From contig JAIELG010000019.1 in NCBI GenBank assembly GCA_019753155.1, positions 1 to 64,000 of the forward strand: 64,000 nt of DNA. The letters are read 5' to 3'. The DNA is from Burkholderiales bacterium (lineage in GTDB: Bacteria > Pseudomonadota > Gammaproteobacteria > Burkholderiales > JABEVD01). The notes under the pieces were generated by a model. The model was not told the DNA's origin. It was given only the letters and a program-made list of their open reading frames with translations, and made no database searches. The stretch's first letter is position 1. Each line of letters begins with the position of its first letter. A program made the position numbers and the translations under genes. Below, piece after piece: positions 34,478 through 43,391 of this stretch.

Positions 34478-36442
34478 ATGGTATATGATTTCAAACTAAA
34501 AAGCATGCTGGTGGCGCTGCCGGTTTCGACAGCGCTGGCCCTTTCAGGATGCGGCGGCGGTGGTGGCGGCAGCACCGCCGCGACGACACCCGCAGCGGGT
34601 GGAACGTCGATTTCGCTGAGTCCGGTCAAGGGAAGATTTTCCGGGACCTGCAATGTCTCGGTGGCGTCCACCGCCAATCCCGGCACGCCCATCTTCGGCC
34701 CCACCCCGACAGCGATCGCTGCCGACGGTACGGTGAGCGTCACCCTGCCCGCCGGTTCCACGGGGCCCTATGTGGTCTCGCTGCTGGGGGACGGCTCCGG
34801 CCAGTGCAAGTATTTCAACGACAGCGCGACAAACCCGCAAAATGTCCCCCTGAATCAGGGTCAGAGCCTGAATGCGCTGGTGCCGGGCAACCAGATTTCT
34901 TCCGGCGCCAAGATCGCCATCACTGCGCTCACCGAATCCGCCTATCAGGCAGCTTCCGCGGCCAACGGCGGGAACGTTAACGGCCTGACCGACAACGATC
35001 CGAAGATTACTCAAGGCATTATCGCCGCGCTGAACTCGGCCGGGGTTTCCTCTGTCCCTGTGACCAGCTTCTTCGCGCCCCCCACCGTGATCCCAGCATC
35101 CGGCGTGCAAGCAAACGACGATCTGGGCCGCGCGCTGGTAAAAATCGCCCGCCAGAACAGTGGCGGCGATGAGATCGCAGCCATTCGCGCCAATGCCCTG
35201 CTGGCTGCAGCAGCGCTTCTGCAGCAGAACAATGCTGCTTCCGCTACGGCTCTGACCAATCTGGCCAACAATCTGGCGGCATCCTTCGTTCCTGAAACCG
35301 GCGCGGAATCTTTCGCTTCGCATGTCCAGGCAACTCAAGGCGCGGCAGCTTCAGCCGTGGCGAATTCCGCCGGAGTTACTTCTTTCACCAACGATCTTAC
35401 CTCGGGCAGCGGGCTGCGCAAAGTGGCGTTTGGCTGGACCATGCCTATCGGGAATTCAACGACCAGTGTGGCGGCTCACGGCATGGTGATCAAGGCGACG
35501 TTGTCGAACGCGGTATATGCGGTTACCCGCACGCTTTCCAAACTGATTAACGGATCATGGACAACGGCCACAGCCGCCAGCCAGTATGCATTGGGCGCAA
35601 CAGGCTGGGTGGACCAGAAGACCAACGCCATCAGTTTCAGCTTGAACAGCGACGGTACGGCGCGAGTCACTCAGGACGGGTTCGGAACCTATCCCGCAAT
35701 CTTCACCCGGATGGATCTGAACGGAGTGCCATTCGCATCCGCAGTCAGCGGAAATTTCGCGAATAACAACGGCGCATTCAACGGCATGCAGTCATTTACC
35801 GCGATCGGCCCCAACGGTCAGGAAATCCTGAATGCGAGCGGAGTTCCGGCTGCTTCTGGAAATACCGTATCGCTATCCGGCACCTTCGGACCCGGCGCAT
35901 ATGCATACAACAGCATGCCGACAGCTTCCGCAACCGCGTCTCAGGATATCTACGTGATGTCGACCAAACCCAGCATCAACATGGGATACGACTTCAATAC
36001 GGTATATGACACCAGCAACAACGTTCTGAGCGCAATGCCTGCTTCGGGCCCATTTTGCATGGGCGGGTTCTTCCTGCAGCCTGCTACTGGAGGCACCTAC
36101 AATGTTTACGGTATCCTGATGAACGGAATGCAGCCCTTGGCCACTCCGGCGAATCCCTGCCCGGCCCTGCCGAACGGATTCCAGCCGCAGGGCACGGTCT
36201 CCATAGCGCAGCAAACGCTCAATGGCGGAGTAAGCGTGTGGCTGATAACCCGACTGAGCGGCTCGCCGGGCATGACCCCGAACAACCAGTTCATCGCAGT
36301 AGGACCTGACGACGGGAAATTGCATATCGGCATGAAAACTCCTGCAGGAGCGCCGCTGTCGTTCATGGGCGGGGGCAATGTGGCCGTCAACGCGACTGCT
36401 GCCACGGCGATCGGCACGGCATTGGGATTGCCGAACCTCTAA
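34478..36442 (+). CDS. Large lipoprotein of unknown function (654 aa)
   Basis: I do not recognise a named family. The protein has a signal peptide with lipobox ALSGC (Cys25) followed by a poly-Gly tether (GGGGGGST), so it should be lipid-anchored. About residues 40-290 are Ala/Asn/Ser-rich with helical stretches (IRANALLAAAALLQQNNAAS), and 290-654 look beta-rich with repeated Gly/Asn turns. There are few Cys and no evident catalytic motif. ATG 34478 has AGGGAGA upstream; the frame from 34454 adds eight residues. It follows the T2SS operon and precedes pglL, so a surface-exposed, secreted or glycosylated lipoprotein is a reasonable guess. A strong terminator follows. Confidence 0.8.
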   Translation: MVYDFKLKSMLVALPVSTALALSGCGGGGGGSTAATTPAAGGTSISLSPVKGRFSGTCNVSVASTANPGTPIFGPTPTAIAADGTVSVTLPAGSTGPYVVSLLGDGSGQCKYFNDSATNPQNVPLNQGQSLNALVPGNQISSGAKIAITALTESAYQAASAANGGNVNGLTDNDPKITQGIIAALNSAGVSSVPVTSFFAPPTVIPASGVQANDDLGRALVKIARQNSGGDEIAAIRANALLAAAALLQQNNAASATALTNLANNLAASFVPETGAESFASHVQATQGAAASAVANSAGVTSFTNDLTSGSGLRKVAFGWTMPIGNSTTSVAAHGMVIKATLSNAVYAVTRTLSKLINGSWTTATAASQYALGATGWVDQKTNAISFSLNSDGTARVTQDGFGTYPAIFTRMDLNGVPFASAVSGNFANNNGAFNGMQSFTAIGPNGQEILNASGVPAASGNTVSLSGTFGPGAYAYNSMPTASATASQDIYVMSTKPSINMGYDFNTVYDTSNNVLSAMPASGPFCMGGFFLQPATGGTYNVYGILMNGMQPLATPANPCPALPNGFQPQGTVSIAQQTLNGGVSVWLITRLSGSPGMTPNNQFIAVGPDDGKLHIGMKTPAGAPLSFMGGGNVAVNATAATAIGTALGLPNL

Positions 36443-36468
36443 TCGGATGTGCAATGCATCCTGCAATG

Positions 36469-36496
36469 CCGGTTCCCCCAGGGGAACCGGTTTTTT
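36469..36496 (+). terminator. Rho-independent terminator after the lipoprotein gene
   Basis: CCGGTTCCCC-CA-GGGGAACCGG, a 10-bp perfect stem followed by TTTTTT (36491-36496), 27 nt after the stop. It separates the lipoprotein gene from pglL. Confidence 0.9.
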
Positions 36497-36538
36497 GCTT
36501 CTGGCTGACACAATTTAACATCGGGTAAATCTTTCCCC

Positions 36539-38344
36539 ATGCCGAAGAAAACCCTCTCCTTCGATTATTTCGCGCCGCTCATGCTCGGCCTCATGTGGAC
36601 ATGGCCTTTCCTCTATCCCGTGCATCAGCTTCCCATCACCACGTTCTACCAGGAATGGGGTGCGGCATTGCTGGGGTTTTCCGCAGGTTTCTGGATGCTT
36701 CTTAAGCGCGATTTCTGGCAGCAGGCTGAAATCCCGTGCATCGTGATGTTGCCTTTGGGACTCGCGCTCGTCGTCCTGGTCCAGAGTCTGGCAGGCATGC
36801 TCCCCTATTTCGAGCAAACCCTGCTGGTGCTGCTTTATTTCCTGTGGGCGGCCCTGCTCATGGTGACCGGTTCCCATTTACGCCGCCGAGTGGGCCTGCC
36901 GCGTCTTGCGCTGGTGCTTGCATCGTGTCTTGTGATCGGTGGAGAACTCAACGCGCTCGCCGGAATATTGCAGCATTTCAAATGGCATACCTTTCTCGAC
37001 CCGTACCTGACCCCGAAATTGATGGTGCAAATCTACGGCAATATCGCGCAGCCTAATCATTATGCGAATTACCTCATGCTCTCACTGGTTTCCATCCTTT
37101 TTCTTCACGGGAAGGACAGGATCAATACGCTTGCGGCCACAGCGCTGGCGCTGCCGCTTTTATTCGTTCTTGCGCTGTGCGGCTCGCGCAGCACCTGGCT
37201 GTATCTCGCCGCCATCGCGGCATTGAGTTATTTCTTTCGCAGGAGGGATGCGCAATCCGCTCCTCCCGCACGCTATCTGCTATGGATCGCGGCGGGATTC
37301 TTGCTGATGAACGGCATCGTCAAGCTGCCCTGGCTGGCTGGAGGATCACTGGATAGCCTGACTCCGCTCGATCGCATGTTCAGCGCGGTAAAGGGCGTGG
37401 GAGCAGTGGGCGGCAGCGTCGACAGCGGCAGCATCAGGCTTTTTCTGTGGCAAGAAGCGGGATCGATATTCCTGCATGCGCCGCTTTTGGGGATAGGCTT
37501 CGGACAATACGCCTGGCAGCACTTCCAGTTGCTCCCCACCCTGCACATGACTTATATGGGTGGCATGTACAATAATGCGCACAACCTCGTTTTCCAGATT
37601 GCCGCAGAAATGGGAAGCGCCGGATTGCTGGTTCTATTCGGCTCGCTGATTTTCTGGATAATGCAGACACGCCGCCGGATGCCGTCTCTGGAGGACTGGT
37701 GGGCTTATGCGCTGCTTGCCGTCCTCTTCATACACAGCCTGCTCGAATATCCGCTTTGGTATGCCTATTTTCTCGGCATTGCCGCGCTTCTTATGGGCAT
37801 GCTGGATCACACTCGTTTCAGGCTCCGTCCGCCCATCCTGTATCGTATTCCGGTCTATGTGATGCTTGTTTTCGGGCTGGCATCGATTCAACAACTGTAC
37901 GAGAATTTTTCCCGGCTGGAATATATCCTCGCCGATCGTCCTGTTGCAGCGAACGACACGGCTTATCTGACGAGAATCTGGCAGAATATGGCGCTCGTCC
38001 AGCAGGAATCCGTTTTACGTCCTTATGCCGAGTTGTTCGCCGGATTGACGATGGATTCTGCGCCCGCATCGATCGAAAACAAACTCGCCCTGTGCGAACG
38101 GGTTATCAGGTTTTCACCCAACGAATCCATTGCTTACAAGTATGTTCTGCTGCTTGCCCTGAACGACAGGAACATCGAGGCGAAAACGCAGATCGAGCGG
38201 GCTATATGGTCCTATCCGCAAAAATTCAATGTGTTTCGCATGCAACTGGTTTTCCTGGCTCAGGCCGACCCCAGGCAATTTTCCAGCTTGCTGGAATATG
38301 CCGATTCGAGGTATGCCGCGTATCGGGGCTGGCTGAGGAAGTGA
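36539..38344 (+). CDS. pglL: PglL-type O-oligosaccharyltransferase / Wzy-C family protein
   Basis: A 601-residue inner-membrane protein with about a dozen TM helices, a central Wzy-C region (LCGSRSTWLYLAAIAAL, then the large periplasmic loop with NNAHNLVFQIAAEMGSAG) and a C-terminal soluble Wzy_C_2-like part with short helical pairs (about 430-601). The Asn-Asn-Ala-His-Asn motif carries the conserved loop His of PglL enzymes. PglL transfers lipid-linked glycans to Ser/Thr of exported proteins, commonly pilins. No type IV pilin lies beside it; its neighbours are lipoproteins. A WaaL O-antigen ligase is the main alternative. The start has no good Shine-Dalgarno. Confidence 0.82.
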   Translation: MPKKTLSFDYFAPLMLGLMWTWPFLYPVHQLPITTFYQEWGAALLGFSAGFWMLLKRDFWQQAEIPCIVMLPLGLALVVLVQSLAGMLPYFEQTLLVLLYFLWAALLMVTGSHLRRRVGLPRLALVLASCLVIGGELNALAGILQHFKWHTFLDPYLTPKLMVQIYGNIAQPNHYANYLMLSLVSILFLHGKDRINTLAATALALPLLFVLALCGSRSTWLYLAAIAALSYFFRRRDAQSAPPARYLLWIAAGFLLMNGIVKLPWLAGGSLDSLTPLDRMFSAVKGVGAVGGSVDSGSIRLFLWQEAGSIFLHAPLLGIGFGQYAWQHFQLLPTLHMTYMGGMYNNAHNLVFQIAAEMGSAGLLVLFGSLIFWIMQTRRRMPSLEDWWAYALLAVLFIHSLLEYPLWYAYFLGIAALLMGMLDHTRFRLRPPILYRIPVYVMLVFGLASIQQLYENFSRLEYILADRPVAANDTAYLTRIWQNMALVQQESVLRPYAELFAGLTMDSAPASIENKLALCERVIRFSPNESIAYKYVLLLALNDRNIEAKTQIERAIWSYPQKFNVFRMQLVFLAQADPRQFSSLLEYADSRYAAYRGWLRK

Positions 38345-38346
38345 GG

Positions 38347-39543
38347 TCAGAACGCGACGAAAGGCCCGGTGCCCCATGGAGTTACAGCGCCGCTGATTGC
38401 AAAATAGACATTGCGCCCGAAGAAAAACGGAAGTCCCCAATCGAACGAGGTGGGGTCGCTCGAGTTCCCCGCGAGGTTGCTGAATGTCGCGTAGTTCGAT
38501 GTCAGCAGTTGCGTGCCGTTACCAACCGAAAAATTGACGGTGACCGAAGATGTGGCGGATGCGGAAGGCTGCATGATCGCCGTCAACTGTTGCGTCGATG
38601 CCGGGCAATAATAGCTGGCATTAGTACATGCCGGTATGGTCGCATCCGGGAAGAACAGCCCATTGGAGCCGCTGTCTACGAAGCTGTTGGTTAGCGTTGC
38701 TCCCTTGTACAGCGTAGTGAAATTACCGAAACCGTTCAAGGCGATCATCGAAGTCGCCCCGAATGCGTTGTTGCTGCGCGTCCCAATGCCGAAAATCAGG
38801 GATCCCGTCACATTCAACACGCCGGAAGCCGGCACCTGGGGCAATTCCAGGATGATGCCGTTGTTGTCGGAAGCAAGCTTGGCAACAGGATTTTTTACCA
38901 GAGCGCTGACCGGCTCTCCCATTGATACACAGCCCGAAGCAAAACATTCGAAATAGATGCCATTGTTCGCCTGCTGGCAATTCGGGCCGCAGTCATAGGG
39001 AAATACGCCTATGCCGAGGATGCCGTTCGCATTCATGGCGGAAGCACTGCCAAGCGACTTTCCCGTACAGCTTGCCGGCAGCGCGGGCACAGGCGTCGCA
39101 TTGACGTCGTCGATCACCTGTATGGGCAATCCATAAGCCGTCTCCCCTCCCATGACAACATCGGCAAGCTGCACCTTTCCCCAGGTATATCCGCTCGCGA
39201 ATTGTGTGCATTCGGAAAGCGGTCCCCCGCCCGCCCCGATTTCCGTCGACAGCGCGACAGAGGGTATGGCCGACTTCAGCAGTCGTATGCCATATGAGCC
39301 GGTATCGACGAGCATATTGGGAATGACCTGACAATTTGAGGTGTTCGGCATGCAGATCATGATGCTCGCCAGCAGGATATTGACGTTGGTCGGATTCTGG
39401 GCGGTGTATACGGCTATCACGTTCGTTCCGGGTGTGGGAGTCGAATTGATTGCAGCCGGGGCGACAGATGGCGAACTGCCGCCGCCCCCCCCGCCGCATC
39501 CTGACAGGAGCAGGCACAGCCAAAACAAGCGCAGATTTTTCAT
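38347..39543 (-). CDS. DUF3443 lipoprotein, predicted pepsin-like aspartic peptidase
   Basis: A 398-residue DUF3443 protein. The lipobox LLLSGC (Cys16) is followed by a poly-Gly/Ser tether. The sequence carries what look like all four hallmarks of a two-lobed pepsin fold in order: MLVDTGSYGIRL (Asp80), GILGIGVFPYDC (174-185), SFVDSGSNGLFF (Asp290) and GLPFFFGRNVYFAISG (370-385), parallel to the DTGS, GILGLAYP, DTGT and LGDVFLRxYY elements of pepsin. Several Cys suggest disulphides. I infer an exported aspartic peptidase or a catalytically altered relative. It overlaps the DUF2844 gene by 4 nt, a pair conserved in betaproteobacteria, and ends 2 nt from convergent pglL. Confidence 0.8.
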   Translation of the reverse strand: MKNLRLFWLCLLLSGCGGGGGGSSPSVAPAAINSTPTPGTNVIAVYTAQNPTNVNILLASIMICMPNTSNCQVIPNMLVDTGSYGIRLLKSAIPSVALSTEIGAGGGPLSECTQFASGYTWGKVQLADVVMGGETAYGLPIQVIDDVNATPVPALPASCTGKSLGSASAMNANGILGIGVFPYDCGPNCQQANNGIYFECFASGCVSMGEPVSALVKNPVAKLASDNNGIILELPQVPASGVLNVTGSLIFGIGTRSNNAFGATSMIALNGFGNFTTLYKGATLTNSFVDSGSNGLFFPDATIPACTNASYYCPASTQQLTAIMQPSASATSSVTVNFSVGNGTQLLTSNYATFSNLAGNSSDPTSFDWGLPFFFGRNVYFAISGAVTPWGTGPFVAF

Positions 39544-39986
39544 TGGATATCGGAAGGCGGCACGCCTGTCGGCAGAATGGAAGGAAGATAGGCCTGGCCC
39601 CAGAAAGCCCTCATGTGGCCGCTTGAGCGGACGACCAGATTCGGGGTCACGACATTGACGGGCCCGATTCCGGAAGGAATAGCCTTGAGGTAAGCGTCGA
39701 AATAGGTTCCGAGAATCTGCTTCAGATTCGGTATGACCGGCCCCTGCCAGGAAAGGCCGAATACCGTCCCGGTGATGCTGTCGGCATATTCGCGCACGAC
39801 AGTACCGGAGGGCAGCTTCAATTCACTCACGGTATAGCGAGGCATCGCAGTCGATTGCATCGTTGCCGGCAATGCCGTTTTGTCGGCGATAACGGAATCC
39901 GCATTCCCGCCGAGCGTCGCCCATGCATGCATGGGGACAAGCAGCGCCGCCAGGATCGGGAATTTATTAAATCCATTGACACTCAT
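39540..39986 (-). CDS. DUF2844 exported protein
   Basis: A 148-residue precursor with a signal peptide (FPILAALLVPMHAWATLGG) and the DUF2844 pattern: YTVSELKLPSGTVVREYADS, GTVFGLSWQGPVIPNLKQIL and VVRSSGHMRAFWGQAYLP. Function is unknown. It is the first gene of the DUF2844-DUF3443 pair (ATGA overlap), so the products probably act together. If DUF3443 is a peptidase, this partner could be its inhibitor, chaperone or substrate; that is conjecture. Confidence 0.82.
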   Translation of the reverse strand: MSVNGFNKFPILAALLVPMHAWATLGGNADSVIADKTALPATMQSTAMPRYTVSELKLPSGTVVREYADSITGTVFGLSWQGPVIPNLKQILGTYFDAYLKAIPSGIGPVNVVTPNLVVRSSGHMRAFWGQAYLPSILPTGVPPSDIQ

Positions 39987-39990
39987 TTAT

Positions 39991-41799
39991 TCAATACCTT
40001 GAGTAAAATTCTTCAATCTCTTTCGAGAATTTATCGGCAACCTTCGCCCGCTTGAGTTTCAATGTCGGGGTCAGAAGCCCGTTCTCTATGCTCCATGGCT
40101 CGGTCAGAAGCAGGACGCGGGAAATCTTGGCATAGCCGGGAAACTCCCGAATCTGGCGCGCGATGCGCTCCAGCGCTTTTTTCTCCGCGCGCCTGTCTCT
40201 CGGCGATTCGGCCGCAGCGGGATCGAGTCCGATTTCCTTTGCAAGATTCGCCCATGCATCGATATTCAGAACCGCGAGCGCAATAAGGCACGGGCGCCCT
40301 TCTCCGCACACCATCACCTGCTCGAACAGGCGATCGCGCAAGATGGCCTGCTGCATATCCGCCGGCGGAACCTTCTCGCCGTTGGACATGACGATGATCT
40401 CCTTCAGCCGTCCGGTGATATAGATATGCCCCGTTCCCGAGATCCTCGCCATGTCCCCGGTATTGAGCCATCCGTCCGGAGAAATCATGGCTTGTGTCGC
40501 AGCCTTGTTGTTCCAATAGCCTATCATGTTGCAGGGGCTTCTGACCAGAAGCGCATCGTGCTCGCCTATGCGCACTTCGATTCCATGAAGCGGCAGGCCG
40601 GCACTGTCCGGGAAATTGTTTTCCATGCAGTTGACGCTGATGATGGGGCTGGTTTCAGTAAGGCCGTAACCTTGCAGCAGCGGCAGGCCCAGGGATACGA
40701 ACAATCCCGATATTTCACGAGGCAGGGGGGCGCCGCCGCTGATCGAAAGACGCAACCTCCCCCCGAAGCGCTTCAATACCTTGTCGGCAACGAGCGCCTG
40801 CAATACCGGCCAAAGCAGCAGGGACACATGCCATGGCGCCCTGCCCTGGCGATATTCGAAGCGTCTCCAGCCTGTCGTTTCCGTCATGCGGAACAGCATG
40901 CGCGAAAATCCCGATCCCCTGTCGAGATTCACGTGTACCGAATTGTAAATCCGCTCGTAAATCCTTGGCACGGATACCAGAATGGTCGGGCGGACAAGCT
41001 GCATGTCCTCCAGCAGAACCTGTATGGATCGGGAAAAGGCCAGGGTCGCTCCCGCCATGACGCTGATGTAATACCCGACCGTGCGTTCGAAAGTATGCGA
41101 AAGCGGCAAAAATGAAAGCAGGACATCGTCCGGACCTATCGGCAGGGTGAGAAGTCCGGCATAGGCGTTGTAGAGTATGTTATGGTGGGACAACATGACT
41201 CCTTTCGGATGCCCTGTAGTGCCGGAAGTGTAGATGATCGTGGCCAGGGCATCGCGGTCCATGCAGGGCGAATCCTGCAATTTTGCGGCATCGGGCAGCC
41301 AGTTCGAAGCTGAAACGAGGCGATTTTCGTCGCGATCGTCGATTTTCGCCAGGCTCACGAAGCGCTTCACGCAGTCCAGATGTTCTCCAACGCTTTTCAG
41401 CGCTTTCCACTGGCTCTCCGTCTCGAAAAGCAGCACCCTGATCTGTGCGTCGTTCGCGATGTAGGCGGCATTTTCAGGCCTGTCCACAGTGTAGAGCGGC
41501 ACCACCACGAGGCCGAGGGACAATGCCGCCTGATCGAACATCACCCATTGCGGACAATTGCGCAGCATCAACCCCACTCTATCTCCCTGAGCCAGTCCTT
41601 CGGCAATCAGCGCCCCCTGCCAGCGCGCCACTTCATTTTTCGCTTCCGTCCATGTCATGTCGCGCCAGCAGCCGTCATTGAAATGGCGATAGGCGACGGC
41701 GCCGGGCGAGAGGCGCGTGCGTTCGAGGAACAATCCATGCAGGGTCAACGCCTGCTCGGGTGTTATAAGGTGGTCCGTGTTATGCGTCGTTCGATTCAT
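39991..41799 (-). CDS. Long-chain acyl-CoA synthetase (AMP-forming)
   Basis: A 602-residue AMP-binding enzyme activating fatty acids to acyl-CoA via acyl-AMP. Motifs: P-loop IIYTSGTTGHPKGVMLSHHN, LLQGYGLTETSPIIS, WLNTGDMARI and the hinge/lysine region GRLKEIIVMSNGEKVPP. The length and the C-terminal region (VADKFSKEIEEFYSRY) match the long-chain FAA1/FadD15-like branch. I take ATG 41799 (MNRTTHNTDH); the frame from 41850 runs through the upstream terminator. It lies 4 nt upstream of the DUF2844 gene on the same strand, although a functional link is not evident. Confidence 0.9.
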   Translation of the reverse strand: MNRTTHNTDHLITPEQALTLHGLFLERTRLSPGAVAYRHFNDGCWRDMTWTEAKNEVARWQGALIAEGLAQGDRVGLMLRNCPQWVMFDQAALSLGLVVVPLYTVDRPENAAYIANDAQIRVLLFETESQWKALKSVGEHLDCVKRFVSLAKIDDRDENRLVSASNWLPDAAKLQDSPCMDRDALATIIYTSGTTGHPKGVMLSHHNILYNAYAGLLTLPIGPDDVLLSFLPLSHTFERTVGYYISVMAGATLAFSRSIQVLLEDMQLVRPTILVSVPRIYERIYNSVHVNLDRGSGFSRMLFRMTETTGWRRFEYRQGRAPWHVSLLLWPVLQALVADKVLKRFGGRLRLSISGGAPLPREISGLFVSLGLPLLQGYGLTETSPIISVNCMENNFPDSAGLPLHGIEVRIGEHDALLVRSPCNMIGYWNNKAATQAMISPDGWLNTGDMARISGTGHIYITGRLKEIIVMSNGEKVPPADMQQAILRDRLFEQVMVCGEGRPCLIALAVLNIDAWANLAKEIGLDPAAAESPRDRRAEKKALERIARQIREFPGYAKISRVLLLTEPWSIENGLLTPTLKLKRAKVADKFSKEIEEFYSRY

Positions 41800-41820
41800 G
41801 GTTATCGATATTATAGGGCC

Positions 41821-41847
41821 AAAAAAACGGCCCTTTCGGGCCGTTTT
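41821..41847 (-). terminator. Rho-independent terminator after rhlE
   Basis: On the minus strand AAAACGGCCC-GAAA-GGGCCGTTTT plus further Ts: a 10-bp stem with GAAA loop and U-tract, 26 nt beyond the rhlE stop and just upstream of the acyl-CoA synthetase start. Confidence 0.9.
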
Positions 41848-41872
41848 CAACTTTTCTGAAATTCAGGGAGCT

Positions 41873-43132
41873 TTACCTGTTCCCGCGATCGCGCGCGAAT
41901 CGATCTCCCGTGCCTTTCCGGGGCGGAGCGCCATTTCTGAATTCACCCTTGCCGGCATAACTCTTCTTGTGGGTGACGACAGGACGGTTCTTGAATTTAG
42001 GCTCAAGCCCTTCGATCACATGAGTGGCGATCTGCTGGCCGGTGAAGCGCTCTATTTTCTTGACATGCATGGCGTCCCGCCCGGAAGCAAAGGAGATGGC
42101 GATGCCGGTGGCTCCGGCGCGCCCGGTGCGGCCTATCCTGTGCACGTAATCCTCGGCAAACTTGGGCAGATCGAAATTGATGACATGGGTGATTCCGGCC
42201 ACATCGATTCCGCGCGCGGCCACATCAGTCGCGACCAATACCTTGATGCCGCCCTGGCGGAGCCTTGTGAGCGTGCGGGTACGCTCCCTCTGGCTCATGT
42301 CGCCATGCAATGCCGCAGCGTCATATCCCTTGGACAGCAGATCGTCAGCGAGCATGTCGGCATCGCGCTTCGTTGCCGTGAAAACAATCGCCTGCTTGAG
42401 GTCCAAATCGCGCAGCATGTGATCGAGAAGACGGGTCTTGTGGTGCATGTCGTCCACATAATGCAGCCGCTGCTCGATGTTCTCGTGCTTTGCCGTTTGC
42501 GCTGCGATCTGGATGAGTCTGGGTTCCTTCATCAAGGCTGCGCCAAGCTTGGCGATTCCGCCTTCCAGCGTCGCCGAGAAGAGCACGGTCTGACGGGTCT
42601 TGGGCGTTGCAAAGGCGATTTTTTCGACATCGTCTATGAATCCCATGTCGAGCATCCTGTCCGCTTCGTCGAGAATCAGCATTTCAAGACGCGAAAAATC
42701 GATTCTGCCGCGCTCCAGATGGTCGATCAGACGTCCGGGCGTTGCAACAAGAATGTCGACAGGTTGCGACAGAAGTTTGTTCTGCAGCGGATAAGGCATG
42801 CCGCCCAGAATCGTGACGACTTTGGCATTGCGCAGGTTTTTGCCGTATTTCGCGGCCGCAGCGCTCACCTGCTGCGCAAGCTCGCGGGTCGGGGTCAGGA
42901 CGAGAATACGGGGGCCTTTGCCGGATACCCTGGAGGGTTCGACCAGCCTGTTGAGGGCCGGAAGCATGAATGCCGCCGTTTTTCCCGTTCCAGTCTGGGC
43001 GGAGGCCATCAGGTCATGCCCTGCGATGAGTTCGGGAATGGCTTTTTCCTGAATCGGCGTAGCGGTAGTGTAGCCGGTTTCTGCTACGGCCTTAAGGATA
43101 AGGGGATTGAGGTTCAGATTTTCGAATGACAC
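41873..43132 (-). CDS. rhlE: DEAD-box RNA helicase RhlE
   Basis: A 419-residue ATP-dependent RNA helicase. Motifs: Q-motif region (ATPIQEKAIPELI), Walker A AQTGTGKTAAFMLP, LILDEADRMLDMGF, SAT in LFSATL, and RGIDVAGITHVINFD with HRIGRTGRAG in domain 2. The C-terminal basic tail (GEFRNGAPPRKGTG) is short. The family acts in ribosome assembly and RNA turnover. It is divergent from typA across 259 bp and closed by its own terminator. Confidence 0.93.
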   Translation of the reverse strand: MSFENLNLNPLILKAVAETGYTTATPIQEKAIPELIAGHDLMASAQTGTGKTAAFMLPALNRLVEPSRVSGKGPRILVLTPTRELAQQVSAAAAKYGKNLRNAKVVTILGGMPYPLQNKLLSQPVDILVATPGRLIDHLERGRIDFSRLEMLILDEADRMLDMGFIDDVEKIAFATPKTRQTVLFSATLEGGIAKLGAALMKEPRLIQIAAQTAKHENIEQRLHYVDDMHHKTRLLDHMLRDLDLKQAIVFTATKRDADMLADDLLSKGYDAAALHGDMSQRERTRTLTRLRQGGIKVLVATDVAARGIDVAGITHVINFDLPKFAEDYVHRIGRTGRAGATGIAISFASGRDAMHVKKIERFTGQQIATHVIEGLEPKFKNRPVVTHKKSYAGKGEFRNGAPPRKGTGDRFARDRGNR

Positions 43133-43351
43133 GTGTTTTTCCTAAATGAATGAAATAAACGCGCGCAGGCAGATAAAGCCTAAAAGGGCAGAAAAAAGCC
43201 GCCAGCGCACCAACATCGTCGCTAACCGGCAATTTTCAATTTCCGTTTTGGAAAGGGAGGTCAGGGAACGATGAAACAAATGGAAGTTAAGCCACAACAA
43301 CCATATCCAGTGAATTATAACCGGATATAAAAAAAATTCCTAGTGTCTCTG

Positions 43352-43360
43352 TGATATAAT
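43352..43360 (+). promoter_or_regulatory. Extended -10 promoter element for typA
   Basis: TG-A-TATAAT is a perfect extended -10, 31 nt before the typA ATG. The -35 region is AT-rich without consensus, as expected for extended -10 promoters. The rest of the 259-bp rhlE/typA gap shows nothing I can name. Confidence 0.6.
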
Positions 43361-43391
43361 TCAGCGTTTTTATCTACCGAGTACCTTAATT

